From the NCBI GenBank assembly GCA_963777165.1, contig CAVZPO010000026.1, forward strand, positions 1 to 64,000: a stretch of 64,000 bases of DNA. Direction: 5' to 3'. Source of the stretch: DYJB01 sp963777165. Its GTDB lineage: Bacteria > Chloroflexota > Anaerolineae > Anaerolineales > E44-bin32. The position numbers and the translations under genes are program-made. Below the pieces are notes generated by a model. That model was not told where the DNA came from, did not search any database, and saw nothing but the letters and a program-made list of their open reading frames with translations. This document shows, piece after piece, positions 17,931 through 26,012 of the stretch (positions are counted from its first letter, which is position 1; each line of letters starts with the position of its first letter).

Positions 17931-18683
17931 GTGACCACTGACATCGTTTCCCCGCAAGTCCCTTGGCTGCGCCGGGGGATGCGCTTTGCCTGGGGCCTGA
18001 GCGGATTGGGTTGCGCGGCCTGGTTCGCCTATGAGGACCGCGGCCTGACCGCGGTTGTGCTGTTGGCCGCCGGCTTATGTCTGGCGGCGGGACTGACGGG
18101 GTGGTCCAGGCTGCAGCGCGCGCCCGTGCGGCGTCTGGGCCGGCGCTCGGCTGGGGCATTGGCCGGCCTGCTCGCCGGAGCGGCTGTCGGGCCGAGCGCG
18201 GCGCTCCTGATCCTGATCAAGACCGGGCTGCACGCGCACCCGCAGCCGGATTTTACAGCCGCCGATCTTGCCGCGGCGCTCTCGGTTTGGCGCGCATGGA
18301 CGGTGGCCGGGCTGGCCGCCGGGTGGGCGATGGGATGGCTGGCGCAGGAGAGCGTGGAGAGCCCGCCGAACGATTCCATTGCCCCACCTGCACGCCTGCC
18401 TTACAATCGCCACGCGGGTGGAGGGGACGACATGACGGGACCATACGATATGGAAGTATTCCTGTGCCCACGGTGTCTGGATTCGCAGCCCGGGGCTGGC
18501 ACTTGCCCGCGGTGCGGCGTCGAGCGCATCGGATGCCGCCCCGGCGATGCCGACGACCCGTGCCGCAGGCCGCTGGTCGACGCCGCCGGGCAGATCCGCA
18601 CGCGGGCGCCCCTGTGGTGGCTGCGCCAGACGGTGGGCCCTCTGACGCGCTTCATCGATCCTCGAACGGAGAGACGGGCATGA
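17931..18683 (+). CDS. Membrane protein in frame with a C-terminal zinc-ribbon protein
   Basis: The frame from GTG 17931 (an ATG at 17874 is possible) encodes three to four hydrophobic helices (about residues 12-145), then in frame a zinc-ribbon module: 'EVFLCPRCLDSQPGAGTCPRCGVERIGC' with four Cys in two CxxC pairs. I think these are really two genes: a promoter (18379-18407), a ribosome binding site 'ggagggg' and ATG 18432 precede the zinc-ribbon part, which alone would be 83 residues. Either a lost stop or a genuine fusion explains the open frame. The ribbon resembles heavy-metal-binding 'CPxCxxxxxxxGxCPxCG' domains. It overlaps the start of trxB (ATGA), suggesting a redox or metal role. 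Confidence 0.55.
   Translation: MTTDIVSPQVPWLRRGMRFAWGLSGLGCAAWFAYEDRGLTAVVLLAAGLCLAAGLTGWSRLQRAPVRRLGRRSAGALAGLLAGAAVGPSAALLILIKTGLHAHPQPDFTAADLAAALSVWRAWTVAGLAAGWAMGWLAQESVESPPNDSIAPPARLPYNRHAGGGDDMTGPYDMEVFLCPRCLDSQPGAGTCPRCGVERIGCRPGDADDPCRRPLVDAAGQIRTRAPLWWLRQTVGPLTRFIDPRTERRA
18379..18407 (+). promoter_or_regulatory. Promoter for the zinc-ribbon/trxB transcript
   Basis: TTGCCC (18379-18384), 17-base spacer, TACAAT (18402-18407), lying inside the open frame of the upstream membrane protein. ATG 18432 follows 24 bases later with its own ribosome binding site. Confidence 0.6.
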
Positions 18684-19603
18684 CGAAAGAGAAGGTCATC
18701 ATCATCGGCTCGGGGCCGGCGGGGTTGACGGCGGCGCTGTACGCCGCGCGCGCCGATCTGCGGCCGCTGGTCATCTCCGGCAATCAGCTCGGCGGGCAGG
18801 TTTCGATCACGAGCGAGGTGGAGAACTATCCCGGTTTCCCTAACGGGACGACGGGACCGGCCCTGGTCGAGGAGATGCAGAAGCAGGCGGAGCGCTTCGG
18901 GGCCCGGATGCTGATCGACGAGGTGACCGAGGCTGATTTCCTCGGCGGGCCTCCGTTTCACCTGAAGACCCACGGCGAAAGCTTCGAGGCCGAAGGCGTG
19001 ATCATCGCCTCCGGTTCGTCGCCGCGCCGGCTCGGCGTTCCTGGCGAGGATCAGCTCATCGGTCGCGGGGTGTCGTTCTGTGCCACCTGCGACGGCTTCT
19101 TCTTCCGCGGCAAGGACGTCGTCGTGGTCGGCGGCGGCGACAGCGCGCTGGAAGAGGGGCTGTTCCTGACCAAATTCGCCACGCGAGTGCGGCTGATCCA
19201 CCGCCGCAGCGAGCTGCGCGCCGGTGAGACGCTCAAGAAGCGCGCGGCGGCCAATGAGAAGGTCGGCTACATCTGGGACAGCGTGGTGGAAGAAGTGCGC
19301 GGCGACGCCAAGGTGGAGGGCGTGCGCATCAAGAATCTCAAGTCCGGCGAGCAGGCCGAGCTGGAGACCGACGGCGTGTTCATCTTTATCGGCCACTACC
19401 CGAACTCCGATCTGTTCAAGGCCCAGCTGACGATGGACGATCACGGCTACCTGATCGCCGACAAGCTGATGATGACGAACGTGCCCGGGGTGTTTGCGGC
19501 CGGGGAGATCCAGGATCCGGTCTACCGGCAGGTCGCTACGTCGGTGGGGCAGGGGTGCGCGGCGGCCATCAGCCTGGAGCGCTGGTTGGCGTCGCGTGAG
19601 TGA
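18680..19603 (+). CDS. trxB: Thioredoxin-disulfide reductase
   Basis: 307 residues, a cytoplasmic FAD/NADPH flavoprotein that reduces thioredoxin. The FAD site 'IIIGSGPAGLTAALYAAR' is at the N-terminus, the redox pair Cys134-A-T-Cys137 in 'VSFCATCDGFFF', the NADPH site 'VVVVGGGDSALEEGLFLTKFA', and the C-terminal FAD motif 'GVFAAGEIQD'. The usual 'AAGDV/C' reads AAGEI here, seen in several relatives. The start ATG overlaps the zinc-ribbon stop. No thioredoxin gene is adjacent. Confidence 0.93.
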   Translation: MTKEKVIIIGSGPAGLTAALYAARADLRPLVISGNQLGGQVSITSEVENYPGFPNGTTGPALVEEMQKQAERFGARMLIDEVTEADFLGGPPFHLKTHGESFEAEGVIIASGSSPRRLGVPGEDQLIGRGVSFCATCDGFFFRGKDVVVVGGGDSALEEGLFLTKFATRVRLIHRRSELRAGETLKKRAAANEKVGYIWDSVVEEVRGDAKVEGVRIKNLKSGEQAELETDGVFIFIGHYPNSDLFKAQLTMDDHGYLIADKLMMTNVPGVFAAGEIQDPVYRQVATSVGQGCAAAISLERWLASRE

Positions 19604-19606
19604 TGC

Positions 19607-20389
19607 GTGCCTGACGCTGCCGGCGTAGGCTACAAGCTCCATCCTGGCGGGACCTCGGAGGCGGGGCGTCCGCCGCTGGTTCTGATTCATGGCGCCGGCG
19701 GCACACGCCTGCACTGGCCACCGACGCTCCGGCGGCTGTCCGATACCGACGTGTATGCGGTCGATCTGCCCGGGCACGGTGAGGCGCCAGGCGCGGGACA
19801 GGCGACGATCGCCGGCTATCGGCAGGCGATGGAAGCATGGATGCAGGCGCTCGCACTCCCGCCGGCTGTGATCATGGGGCATTCGATGGGCGGAGCGCTC
19901 GCCCTGTCGCTGGCGCTGGATGCTCCGGGGCGCGTTGCCGGCCTGGTGCTGGTCGGGACCGGGGCGCGTTCGCGCGTCCACCCGCTGTTGCTGGAGGCGG
20001 CGCGCGCCGGAGGCGTCCCGGTCGAGACGCTCGCCACGCTTGTCTCGTGGTGGTACTCGCCGGATGCCTCCCCTCGCCTTCGGCAGTTGGCGGCCCGTGG
20101 TCTGGCGGCCACCAATGCCTCCGTCCTGCTCGGCGATTTCCTGGCCTGCGATGGCTTCGATGTGATGGACCGGCTGGGCGCCATCGACCGGCCGGCGCTC
20201 GTCATCGTCGGCGAGGATGACCACATGACGCCGGTCAAGTACGCCCGCTTCCTGTCCGAGCACCTGCCGCGTGCGCGGCTCGAGGTCATTCCGACCGCCG
20301 GCCATATGGTGATGCTCGAACAGCCGGCGGCGGTCGAGGCCGCGCTGCAAATGTGGCTCGCCGCCACATTCCCAAGCCACCTGCTCTAA
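19607..20389 (+). CDS. Alpha/beta-hydrolase
   Basis: 260 residues from GTG 19607, three bases after the trxB stop, so probably cotranscribed. The fold is clear: oxyanion loop 'LIHGAGGTRLHWPP', nucleophile elbow 'GHSMGG' with Ser93, acid in 'VGEDDHMTP' and catalytic His in 'TAGHMVMLEQP'. Cytoplasmic, no signal peptide. The family covers esterases, lipases and C-C hydrolases; the substrate cannot be read from sequence. Confidence 0.85.
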   Translation: MPDAAGVGYKLHPGGTSEAGRPPLVLIHGAGGTRLHWPPTLRRLSDTDVYAVDLPGHGEAPGAGQATIAGYRQAMEAWMQALALPPAVIMGHSMGGALALSLALDAPGRVAGLVLVGTGARSRVHPLLLEAARAGGVPVETLATLVSWWYSPDASPRLRQLAARGLAATNASVLLGDFLACDGFDVMDRLGAIDRPALVIVGEDDHMTPVKYARFLSEHLPRARLEVIPTAGHMVMLEQPAAVEAALQMWLAATFPSHLL

Positions 20390-20464
20390 CCCTTCCATCG
20401 AAGCTCACTCCCCCGGCCTCGGGTCCGTCTGGCGCGATCGCACCTAAGCCTGGTCAATATGGAC

Positions 20465-20470
20465 TACAAT
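20465..20470 (+). promoter_or_regulatory. -10 box of the mscS-like gene
   Basis: TACAAT at 20465-20470 overlaps an upstream in-frame ATG (20469). That ATG therefore cannot lie in a transcript from this promoter, which supports the start at 20514. No good -35 is seen. Confidence 0.4.
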
Positions 20471-20513
20471 GACCGGCAATGACGTATTTGCCCGGTCACA
20501 GCGAGAGGCGAAC

Positions 20514-22214
20514 ATGATTCAGATCTGGATCTGGGAAGTACCGTTGCCACCGGCGCTGCTGCCGCTGGCGGGTCCGTGGGGGTCTGCACTGGGGACGCTG
20601 CTCTTCTGGCTCGTGGTGGCGCTGGTAGTGCAGTTCATCGTATTCGGGATCCTCAAGGTGGTGGCCTTGCGGACCGAAAGTGACTGGGAAGACGTCGTGG
20701 TCGACGTCAGCCGGCGGCCGTTGGTGCTTGTCCTGGTACTGCTCGGGATGGTCAATTCGCTCGACCACCTGGGCCTGCACGACGCGCTGACCGACACCCT
20801 CCGGCGCTGGACGACCGCCGTCGTGATCGCCGTCGTCACCTACTGGGCCTGGCGGCTGGTCAAGGAGGTCGTCCTGCACTACGGGCAGGAGTTTGCCCGG
20901 CGCAGCGAAACGCGGGTCGATGATGTCTTGCTCCCGATCGTCAACCAGTTCGCCCCCCTGGCCTTCGCGCTGATCGGCGGCACGATCATCCTGCAGCACC
21001 TGGGGGTGCGTCTCGACGCGCTGCTCGTCGCCATCGGCGGCGCGGCCTTCATCCTGGCGTTCGCCCTGCAGGACATCCTGTCGAACGTCTTCGGCGGGCT
21101 GTCGCTGCTGGTGGACACGCCGTTCAAGTACGGCGACCTGGTGATGCTGGAGGATGAGAAGGTCTGTCAGGTGGTGCGCATTGGCGTGCGCGTCACGCAG
21201 CTGTACGACATCTATGCCCACGCGCTGATCTACATGCCCAACAGCAAGCTGGCCAATGAGCGCCTGATCAACCTGATGCAGCCGACGCCCGAACTGGTAT
21301 CCACGGTGACCGTCGACCTGCACGGGGACGAGGACGTCGAACAGGCGCGGCAGCTCCTGCTGGATGTACTCGACGGGCATCCCGATCTGGTCGGGGACAT
21401 CGAGCGCAAACTGCAGATGATCGAGCGGTTCGAAGTGTTGCCGGCCGACAAGCGCGCCTACGGCGTGAGGCGGCTGCACGCCGAAGCGGAGGTCAATCGC
21501 GCCGTACACGCCAGTGCGCGGTCGCTGCGGGACTTCGCTTCCCGGGTGCGCGAGCTGGAGCGGGGGGGGCTGCGGCGCGAGGAACGCGACGAGCTGGTCA
21601 GCCGGTTCGGTTCCCTGGCGTCGTCGTTGGGATCGATCGACCGGGTCGACCGCCGGCTGGACGCCCATCGCGGCGGCCTGGAAGATTTCATCGTTGCCTG
21701 CGTGCGTGAGCTGCCGCCGGATTCGCTCGCCGCGCAAACCTGGTCGTGGGTTGGGCTGTGGGCTGGTGATCCGGACTTGCAGGATGGCGATGACGCCAGC
21801 CGGCTTCGGGCGCGCTGGGCGGGGCGAGTGCTGGCGCTGCTGCGTCGCGTGGACGGTATGCGCCGGCGTTTAGCGCGTGCCGATAGCCTGGATCAGCGCC
21901 TGGACGACGCACTCTTTGAACTGGCAGGCTGGATCCCCGAAGAATTCAAGCAGCCGGCGCCGGGCTGGAAGCACTCTGCAGCGAGCTTTCGCGGGGTGAG
22001 CGACGGCGTCCAGCACTACGCGCTGTTCTTCTATGTGGACGACATTGAGCTCGAGCACTTCTTCCGTCAGAGCCGGGTGGAAGGCCAGGTGCGGCGCGAG
22101 ATCATGCGCCGGCTTCCCCAGGCCGGGCTGCGCATCGGGACCCCACGGCGCGAGGTGCGCTTGGCAAGCATGGCAGACGCGGCGGCTTCCCATGGAACGG
22201 CGCCGGCCTCCTAG
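20514..22214 (+). CDS. MscS-family mechanosensitive ion channel
   Basis: 566 residues. ATG 20514 is preceded by 'gcgagagg'. Four or five N-terminal helices include the pore-lining segment 'LLVAIGGAAFILAFALQDILSNVFGG' (about residues 170-195), then the beta domain 'SLLVDTPFKYGDLVML' and 'ALIYMPNSKLANERLINL', typical MscS features. After the MscS core, about 300 C-terminal residues are charged and helical and match no domain I recognise. Such channels open on membrane tension to release solutes after osmotic downshock. The family is clear; the long tail is the unusual part. Confidence 0.82.
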   Translation: MIQIWIWEVPLPPALLPLAGPWGSALGTLLFWLVVALVVQFIVFGILKVVALRTESDWEDVVVDVSRRPLVLVLVLLGMVNSLDHLGLHDALTDTLRRWTTAVVIAVVTYWAWRLVKEVVLHYGQEFARRSETRVDDVLLPIVNQFAPLAFALIGGTIILQHLGVRLDALLVAIGGAAFILAFALQDILSNVFGGLSLLVDTPFKYGDLVMLEDEKVCQVVRIGVRVTQLYDIYAHALIYMPNSKLANERLINLMQPTPELVSTVTVDLHGDEDVEQARQLLLDVLDGHPDLVGDIERKLQMIERFEVLPADKRAYGVRRLHAEAEVNRAVHASARSLRDFASRVRELERGGLRREERDELVSRFGSLASSLGSIDRVDRRLDAHRGGLEDFIVACVRELPPDSLAAQTWSWVGLWAGDPDLQDGDDASRLRARWAGRVLALLRRVDGMRRRLARADSLDQRLDDALFELAGWIPEEFKQPAPGWKHSAASFRGVSDGVQHYALFFYVDDIELEHFFRQSRVEGQVRREIMRRLPQAGLRIGTPRREVRLASMADAAASHGTAPAS

Positions 22215-22481
22215 AGCCACGGGTCGGAGTCTTGGGGCCCGTGACAACTCGAGTCAGAGTGAGGAATGGACCGGAGGACTTTGCCTGTAGGTTTGTGGGG
22301 ACCGCGGGCCCGGACACACGGCCTGGAGACTGGTCCGCCTGGCAACGCCGCAAGAAGGACAGCGGTGTGCGCACTTGCTGGCGAGGATTGTCCGAGTCCG
22401 GTGTCTTGCAGGACCAGCTTCGAGGCGTTCGGGGAGAGGCATCCCAGGTGCGGAGGGACGCGAGCAGGCCTTCGGCGGCCC
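22215..22481. other. Intergenic spacer, nothing recognised
   Basis: It lies between two convergent genes. No clear hairpin with a T-tract and no RNA gene were found. Confidence 0.3.
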
Positions 22482-23090
22482 CTAGGAAACCCCTGATGGG
22501 GGCTCCAATCCCAGGCGCAGACGGAGGATGGGGAGAAGTGCCTGGACGGCACGAGCCCGGTGGCTGATCAAGTTCTTCTCCACCTCGAGTAGTTCGGCCA
22601 TGGTCTGGGTCCGGCCGGCGACCAGGAAGAGCGGGTCGTAGCCGAACCCTCCAGAGCCGCGCTCCGCCGGGACGATCTCCCCTTCACATACGCCTTCGGC
22701 CAAGTCGAGGCTGCCCTCGGGACCGGCCAGGGCCATCGTGCAGCGAAAGCGGGCAATCCACGGGCGGGGGAAGGGCTGAAGCAGCTCGAGGAGCAGGCGG
22801 CGCCGATCGGCATCGGAAGCCTGCGGCCCGGCGAGCCGGGCGGAGTGCGGCCCGGGCGCGCCACCCAAGGCGTCGACCTCGAGCCCACTGTCGTCGGCGA
22901 TGGTCCAGAAGCCGGTGCGGACGGCGAAGGTCGCCGCCTTGCGCCGGGCGTTCTCGGCGTAGTCGGAGCCTTCCTCGACCTCCTGCAATATTCTCAGATC
23001 TGCGAGTGATTTCAGCGCCAGCCCGGTAGGGTCGAGCAATGCACGCATTTCCCGGAGCTTGCCGGCGTTGGCCGTGGCGATCAGGAGCAC
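22482..23090 (-). CDS. rdgB: Non-canonical purine NTP pyrophosphatase (RdgB/HAM1)
   Basis: 202 residues. Family landmarks in order: 'MLLIATANAGKLREMRALL' (substrate-binding TxNxGK-like start), 'DYAENARRKAA', 'TIADDSGLEVDALGGAPGPHSARLAG', 'ERGSGGFGYDPLFL' and 'NLISHRARAVQALLP'. It hydrolyses dITP, XTP and ITP to monophosphates, keeping deaminated purines out of DNA. The length is normal. It is divergent from the yceD-rpoD transcript. Confidence 0.92.
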   Translation of the reverse strand: MLLIATANAGKLREMRALLDPTGLALKSLADLRILQEVEEGSDYAENARRKAATFAVRTGFWTIADDSGLEVDALGGAPGPHSARLAGPQASDADRRRLLLELLQPFPRPWIARFRCTMALAGPEGSLDLAEGVCEGEIVPAERGSGGFGYDPLFLVAGRTQTMAELLEVEKNLISHRARAVQALLPILRLRLGLEPPSGVS

Positions 23091-23225
23091 CTCGCTGGTC
23101 TACCATCGATGGCTACTCGAACAGGACCTGAACCCCATATGTTTGGGCAAGGCAGGTGCCATCCACACAGATGTTGGGGGTCGTCGATTGCACCGGATGG
23201 TTATGTCAACATCTGACGGCCCAAC

Positions 23226-23254
23226 TTGACGGTCGATTCTATCTATGTTATACT
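23226..23254 (+). promoter_or_regulatory. Strong sigma-70-type promoter of yceD-rpoD
   Basis: TTGACG (23226-23231), 17-base spacer, TATACT (23249-23254). An ATG at 23258 lies too close to the -10 box to be translated from this promoter, supporting the GTG at 23294. Confidence 0.7.
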
Positions 23255-23293
23255 CCAATGGCTTTGCTGGAAACTGGATTGCCAGGTGGCGGT

Positions 23294-23812
23294 GTGAACC
23301 TGAACAACCGGCACCCGTTGCGACTCAATGTTGGTTTCCTTCTGCACGAGAGCGTCGGGTACAGCCGCACATTCGACTTCGATCTACCCACCGTCCAGGT
23401 AAGTGAAGACCTGGACGTTTCGCATGTGCAAGGCGAGCTGCGCCTGACGCGGACGGCGCAGGGGTTGTATGGGCTGGGGAGCCTTCAAGCGACCACGCCG
23501 CTGGAATGCGTGCGCTGTCTGGCCCCGTTCGATCAAGAGATCAGCGCCCGGGTCAACGACCTGTTCGTCCACCCGCCGGGCGGCACCAGCGAACCCCTGC
23601 TGGCCATCCCGGAGACGGCAATTCTAGATCTGAGCCCGCTCCTGCGGGAGTACTTCCTGCTGGATCTTCCCCTGCAGCCGGTGTGCCGGCCCGACTGCAA
23701 GGGATTGTGCCCGGAATGCGGGAACAACCTCAACGAGAGCACGTGCAGTCACCCGGTGTCCGAGATTGACCCGCGTCTGGCGGGCCTGCAGTCCTTGTTG
23801 TCCCAGGACTGA
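23294..23812 (+). CDS. YceD/DUF177 family protein
   Basis: 172 residues from GTG 23294, with 'aggtgg' upstream. The opening 'NNRHPLRLNVGFLLHESVGYSRTFDFD' is the common DUF177 start in this phylum. Four or more metal-type cysteines are visible: 'CVRC' (72, 75) and 'CRPDCKGLCPECGNNLN' (131-146), a zinc ribbon. YceD proteins are linked to 23S rRNA metabolism and normally precede rpmF (L32). Here rpmF is absent and the primary sigma gene follows, which is unusual. Possible alternatives further upstream in the frame overlap the promoter and are rejected. Confidence 0.8.
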   Translation: MNLNNRHPLRLNVGFLLHESVGYSRTFDFDLPTVQVSEDLDVSHVQGELRLTRTAQGLYGLGSLQATTPLECVRCLAPFDQEISARVNDLFVHPPGGTSEPLLAIPETAILDLSPLLREYFLLDLPLQPVCRPDCKGLCPECGNNLNESTCSHPVSEIDPRLAGLQSLLSQD

Positions 23813-23879
23813 TCCGGCCGGACGGCGCACCACCACCCTGCCGCAGGATCACCTTCTGCGGCGCCACCAGGAGGGCTGG

Positions 23880-25058
23880 ATGGGCGTTGCCAAGGAACGC
23901 TGGCAGAAGCGGGAGGCCTTTGCCGCTCTGCTTGAAAAGGGCGACTATCAGGGCTACATCACGACCGAAGACATCGTGACGGTCTTCCCTGATGTCGAGG
24001 ACGCCGCCGAGCGCCTCGAGCGCATGCTGGCCTTCTTTCGCGGCGCCGGCATCGAAGTCTACGACGACCCCCTGCAGATCCCGGCCCACCTTCAACCCGA
24101 AGCCCGGCACCCCGAAGGGCCGGATGCCTTCGACCTGAGCGCCATCTCATCCGACGACACCGTCGGGCTGTACCTGAAGGAGATGGCGCGTGTCCCGCTG
24201 CTGACCACGGAAGAAGAGGTCGATCTGGCGACGCGCATCGAGCGCGGCCACGCCGCCGAGGTCAAGCTGGCGCGCATGAACGGCAACTGCCCGCCCAAGA
24301 AGCGCGCCGAGCTGCAGGGCCAGATCCAGGACGCCCGCAGCGCCCGCGATCACCTGATCAAGGCCAACACGCGTCTGGTGGTCAGTATCGCCAAGAAGTA
24401 TATGGGCCGGGGCGTCCCGTTCCTGGACCTGATCCAGGAGGGCAACCTGGGGTTGATGAAGGCGGTCGAGAAGTTCGACTACCACCGTGGCTTCCGCTTC
24501 AGCACCTACGCCACCTGGTGGATCCGCCAGACGATCACCCGCGCCATTGCCGACCAGGGGCGAACGATCCGGGTCCCGGTACACATGTCCGACCGCATCC
24601 GTCGGCTGTACAAGGTCGCCCGCGAGCTGGAACAGAGCCAGGGCCGCAAGGCCACGCCGGAGGAGATCGCCGACGAGATGGAGGTCGACTCGCGCAAGGT
24701 GCAGTGGATGATGCGCGTGTCGTGGCGACCGCTGTCGCTCGAGACGCCGGTGGGCGAGGAAGAGGACTCGGAGCTGGGGGCGTTCGTCGAGGACGAAACC
24801 ACCCCCACCCCGACGCAGTCGGCCTACCAGAACCTGCTGCGCGAGAAGATCGAAGACGTGCTCGCCACCCTCAGCCCGCGCGAGGCGCGCATCCTGCGTT
24901 TGCGCTTCGGGCTGCACAACGGCCGGTCGTATACCCTCGAGGAGGTCGGCCAGAAGTTCGGGCTCACCCGTGAGCGCATCCGCCAGATCGAGGGCAAGGC
25001 GCTTCGCCGGCTGCGGCACCCGCGGCGGGCGCGTCAGCTGCGCGACTACCTCGGATAG
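23880..25058 (+). CDS. rpoD: RNA polymerase primary sigma factor (RpoD/SigA)
   Basis: 392 residues. ATG 23880 follows 'ggagggctgg'. The N-terminal region 1.1-like part is short (about residues 1-95), then region 1.2 'DTVGLYLKEMARVPLLTTEEEVDLA', region 2 'RLVVSIAKKYMGRGVPFLDLIQEGNLGLMKAVEKFDYHRGFRFSTYATWWIRQ', region 3, and region 4 'RIRQIEGKALRRLRHP' with the -35-binding helix 'GLTRERIRQIE'. Region 2.4 and 4.2 are typical, consistent with the TTGACA/TATAAT promoters found across this window. A 45-residue insertion lies between regions 1.2 and 2.1 ('NGNCPPKKRAELQGQIQDARSARDHL'). Confidence 0.93.
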   Translation: MGVAKERWQKREAFAALLEKGDYQGYITTEDIVTVFPDVEDAAERLERMLAFFRGAGIEVYDDPLQIPAHLQPEARHPEGPDAFDLSAISSDDTVGLYLKEMARVPLLTTEEEVDLATRIERGHAAEVKLARMNGNCPPKKRAELQGQIQDARSARDHLIKANTRLVVSIAKKYMGRGVPFLDLIQEGNLGLMKAVEKFDYHRGFRFSTYATWWIRQTITRAIADQGRTIRVPVHMSDRIRRLYKVARELEQSQGRKATPEEIADEMEVDSRKVQWMMRVSWRPLSLETPVGEEEDSELGAFVEDETTPTPTQSAYQNLLREKIEDVLATLSPREARILRLRFGLHNGRSYTLEEVGQKFGLTRERIRQIEGKALRRLRHPRRARQLRDYLG

Positions 25059-25083
25059 CGGGGCAACCTCTGCGTACATCGAG

Positions 25084-25108
25084 CGAGGCGGCCGTCAAGG
25101 CCGCCTCG
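25084..25108 (+). terminator. Hairpin downstream of rpoD
   Basis: CGAGGCGGCC (25084-25093), loop gtcaa, GGCCGCCTCG (25099-25108): a perfect 10-bp stem 26 bases after the rpoD stop. It lacks a long T-tract. Confidence 0.6.
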
Positions 25109-25109
25109 T

Positions 25110-25405
25110 CGCGTAACGCTCCCTCCCTCTCCCGTAGGGCCGAAGGTGGTCCGAGTTGGGGGACAAGAGGGTTGGGGTGAGGGGGCGACAAACCCCTCGC
25201 ACTTGGGGCCATGGGTTCCCTGCCGTGAAGGGATGAGCGATGCGGTCATGGATTGGGAATCGAATCCGGCAGCGGGACTTCAAGGTCCGATCCTCGAATG
25301 AGACCAGACGTGCGAGATCCCGAGGACTGCGAGTGCCGGCGAGTCATTCTGCGCCTCACCCCCGCCCTCCGCCGACGGGGGAGGGGGCCGGACACCCGGC
25401 CGCGC
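25110..25405. repeat. Two CCCTC/GAGGG-type intergenic repeat units
   Basis: 25115-25190 on the minus strand and 25345-25400 on the plus strand each carry the 'ccctcacccc ... gggagaggg'-like pattern that, when translated, gives the familiar 'PHPNPL..GEG' false peptide seen with this class of intergenic repeat. The two units are inverted relative to each other. There is no gene in this 360-base gap between rpoD and cinA. Confidence 0.5.
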
Positions 25406-25421
25406 CTCGACTTGGGTTCGC

Positions 25422-25904
25422 CTAAGGTTGGTCTGCGAGCACGCGTAGGATCAGCTCAAGCGCCGCGTCGGCGGCGCTCGCCTTGATGGTCGTTCGGTCT
25501 CCCTTCCACTGATGATGCTCGGCCAGGTCGCCGCTGCGGGTGCTGGCGGCGATCCACGTCAGCCCCACCGGTTTGTCGGGCATGCCGCCGCCCGGCCCGG
25601 CGATGCCGGTCACCGCCACACCCAGATCGGCGCCGAAGGCGACCCGGGCGCCATGCGCCATCTCGGCCGCCGTCTCCCCACTGACCGCCCCATGGTCATA
25701 CAGCGTTTGGTGCCGCACACCCAGCAGGCGCTCCTTGGCGTCGTATGCATAGGCGACGACACCCCCCAGGAAGTACTCGGACGAACCCGGGACCTGCGTT
25801 AGACGATGGCCGACCAGGCCCCCGGTGCAGGACTCGCCCAGCGCTACAGTCCAGCCGCGGGCACGGAGCGCCTGTCCCACCCGGGTCTCGAGCGTCTCGT
25901 CCAT
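25422..25904 (-). CDS. CinA C-terminal domain protein (nicotinamide-nucleotide amidase, PncC type)
   Basis: 160 residues from ATG 25904; the longer open frame on this strand is a false extension antisense to xseA. The signature 'VALGESCTGGLVGHRLTQVPGSSEYFLGGVVAYAYDAKERLLGV' carries the catalytic Ser, and 'AVTGIAGPGGGMPDKPVGLTWIA' is the second conserved block. PncC converts NMN to nicotinate mononucleotide in NAD recycling. A TATAAT box (25967-25962, minus) lies about 57 bases before the start. The gene is divergent from xseA. Confidence 0.88.
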   Translation of the reverse strand: MDETLETRVGQALRARGWTVALGESCTGGLVGHRLTQVPGSSEYFLGGVVAYAYDAKERLLGVRHQTLYDHGAVSGETAAEMAHGARVAFGADLGVAVTGIAGPGGGMPDKPVGLTWIAASTRSGDLAEHHQWKGDRTTIKASAADAALELILRVLADQP

Positions 25905-25961
25905 GTCTGCCTCCCACCCTGGGCGCCTGGCACTTGAGGGTGCAGACGCCAAACCGCCGCG

Positions 25962-25967
25962 ATTATA
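25962..25967 (-). promoter_or_regulatory. -10 box for cinA
   Basis: TATAAT on the minus strand at 25967-25962, back to back with the xseA promoter. No good -35 was identified. Confidence 0.4.
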
Positions 25968-25975
25968 CCCGCCGG

Positions 25976-26004
25976 TTGACAGTCGCTGGGCCGGACGGTA
26001 TGCT
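25976..26004 (+). promoter_or_regulatory. Near-consensus promoter of xseA, leaderless
   Basis: TTGACA (25976-25981), 17-base spacer, TATGCT (25999-26004). The xseA ATG is at 26013, only 8 bases after the -10 box, so transcription should begin at or next to the start codon. Confidence 0.72.
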
Positions 26005-26012
26005 TCGCGGCG

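Noticed and set aside
18401..20398. 665-codon minus-strand frame opposite trxB and the hydrolase
   Set aside because: It is antisense to clearly conserved genes and has no domain.
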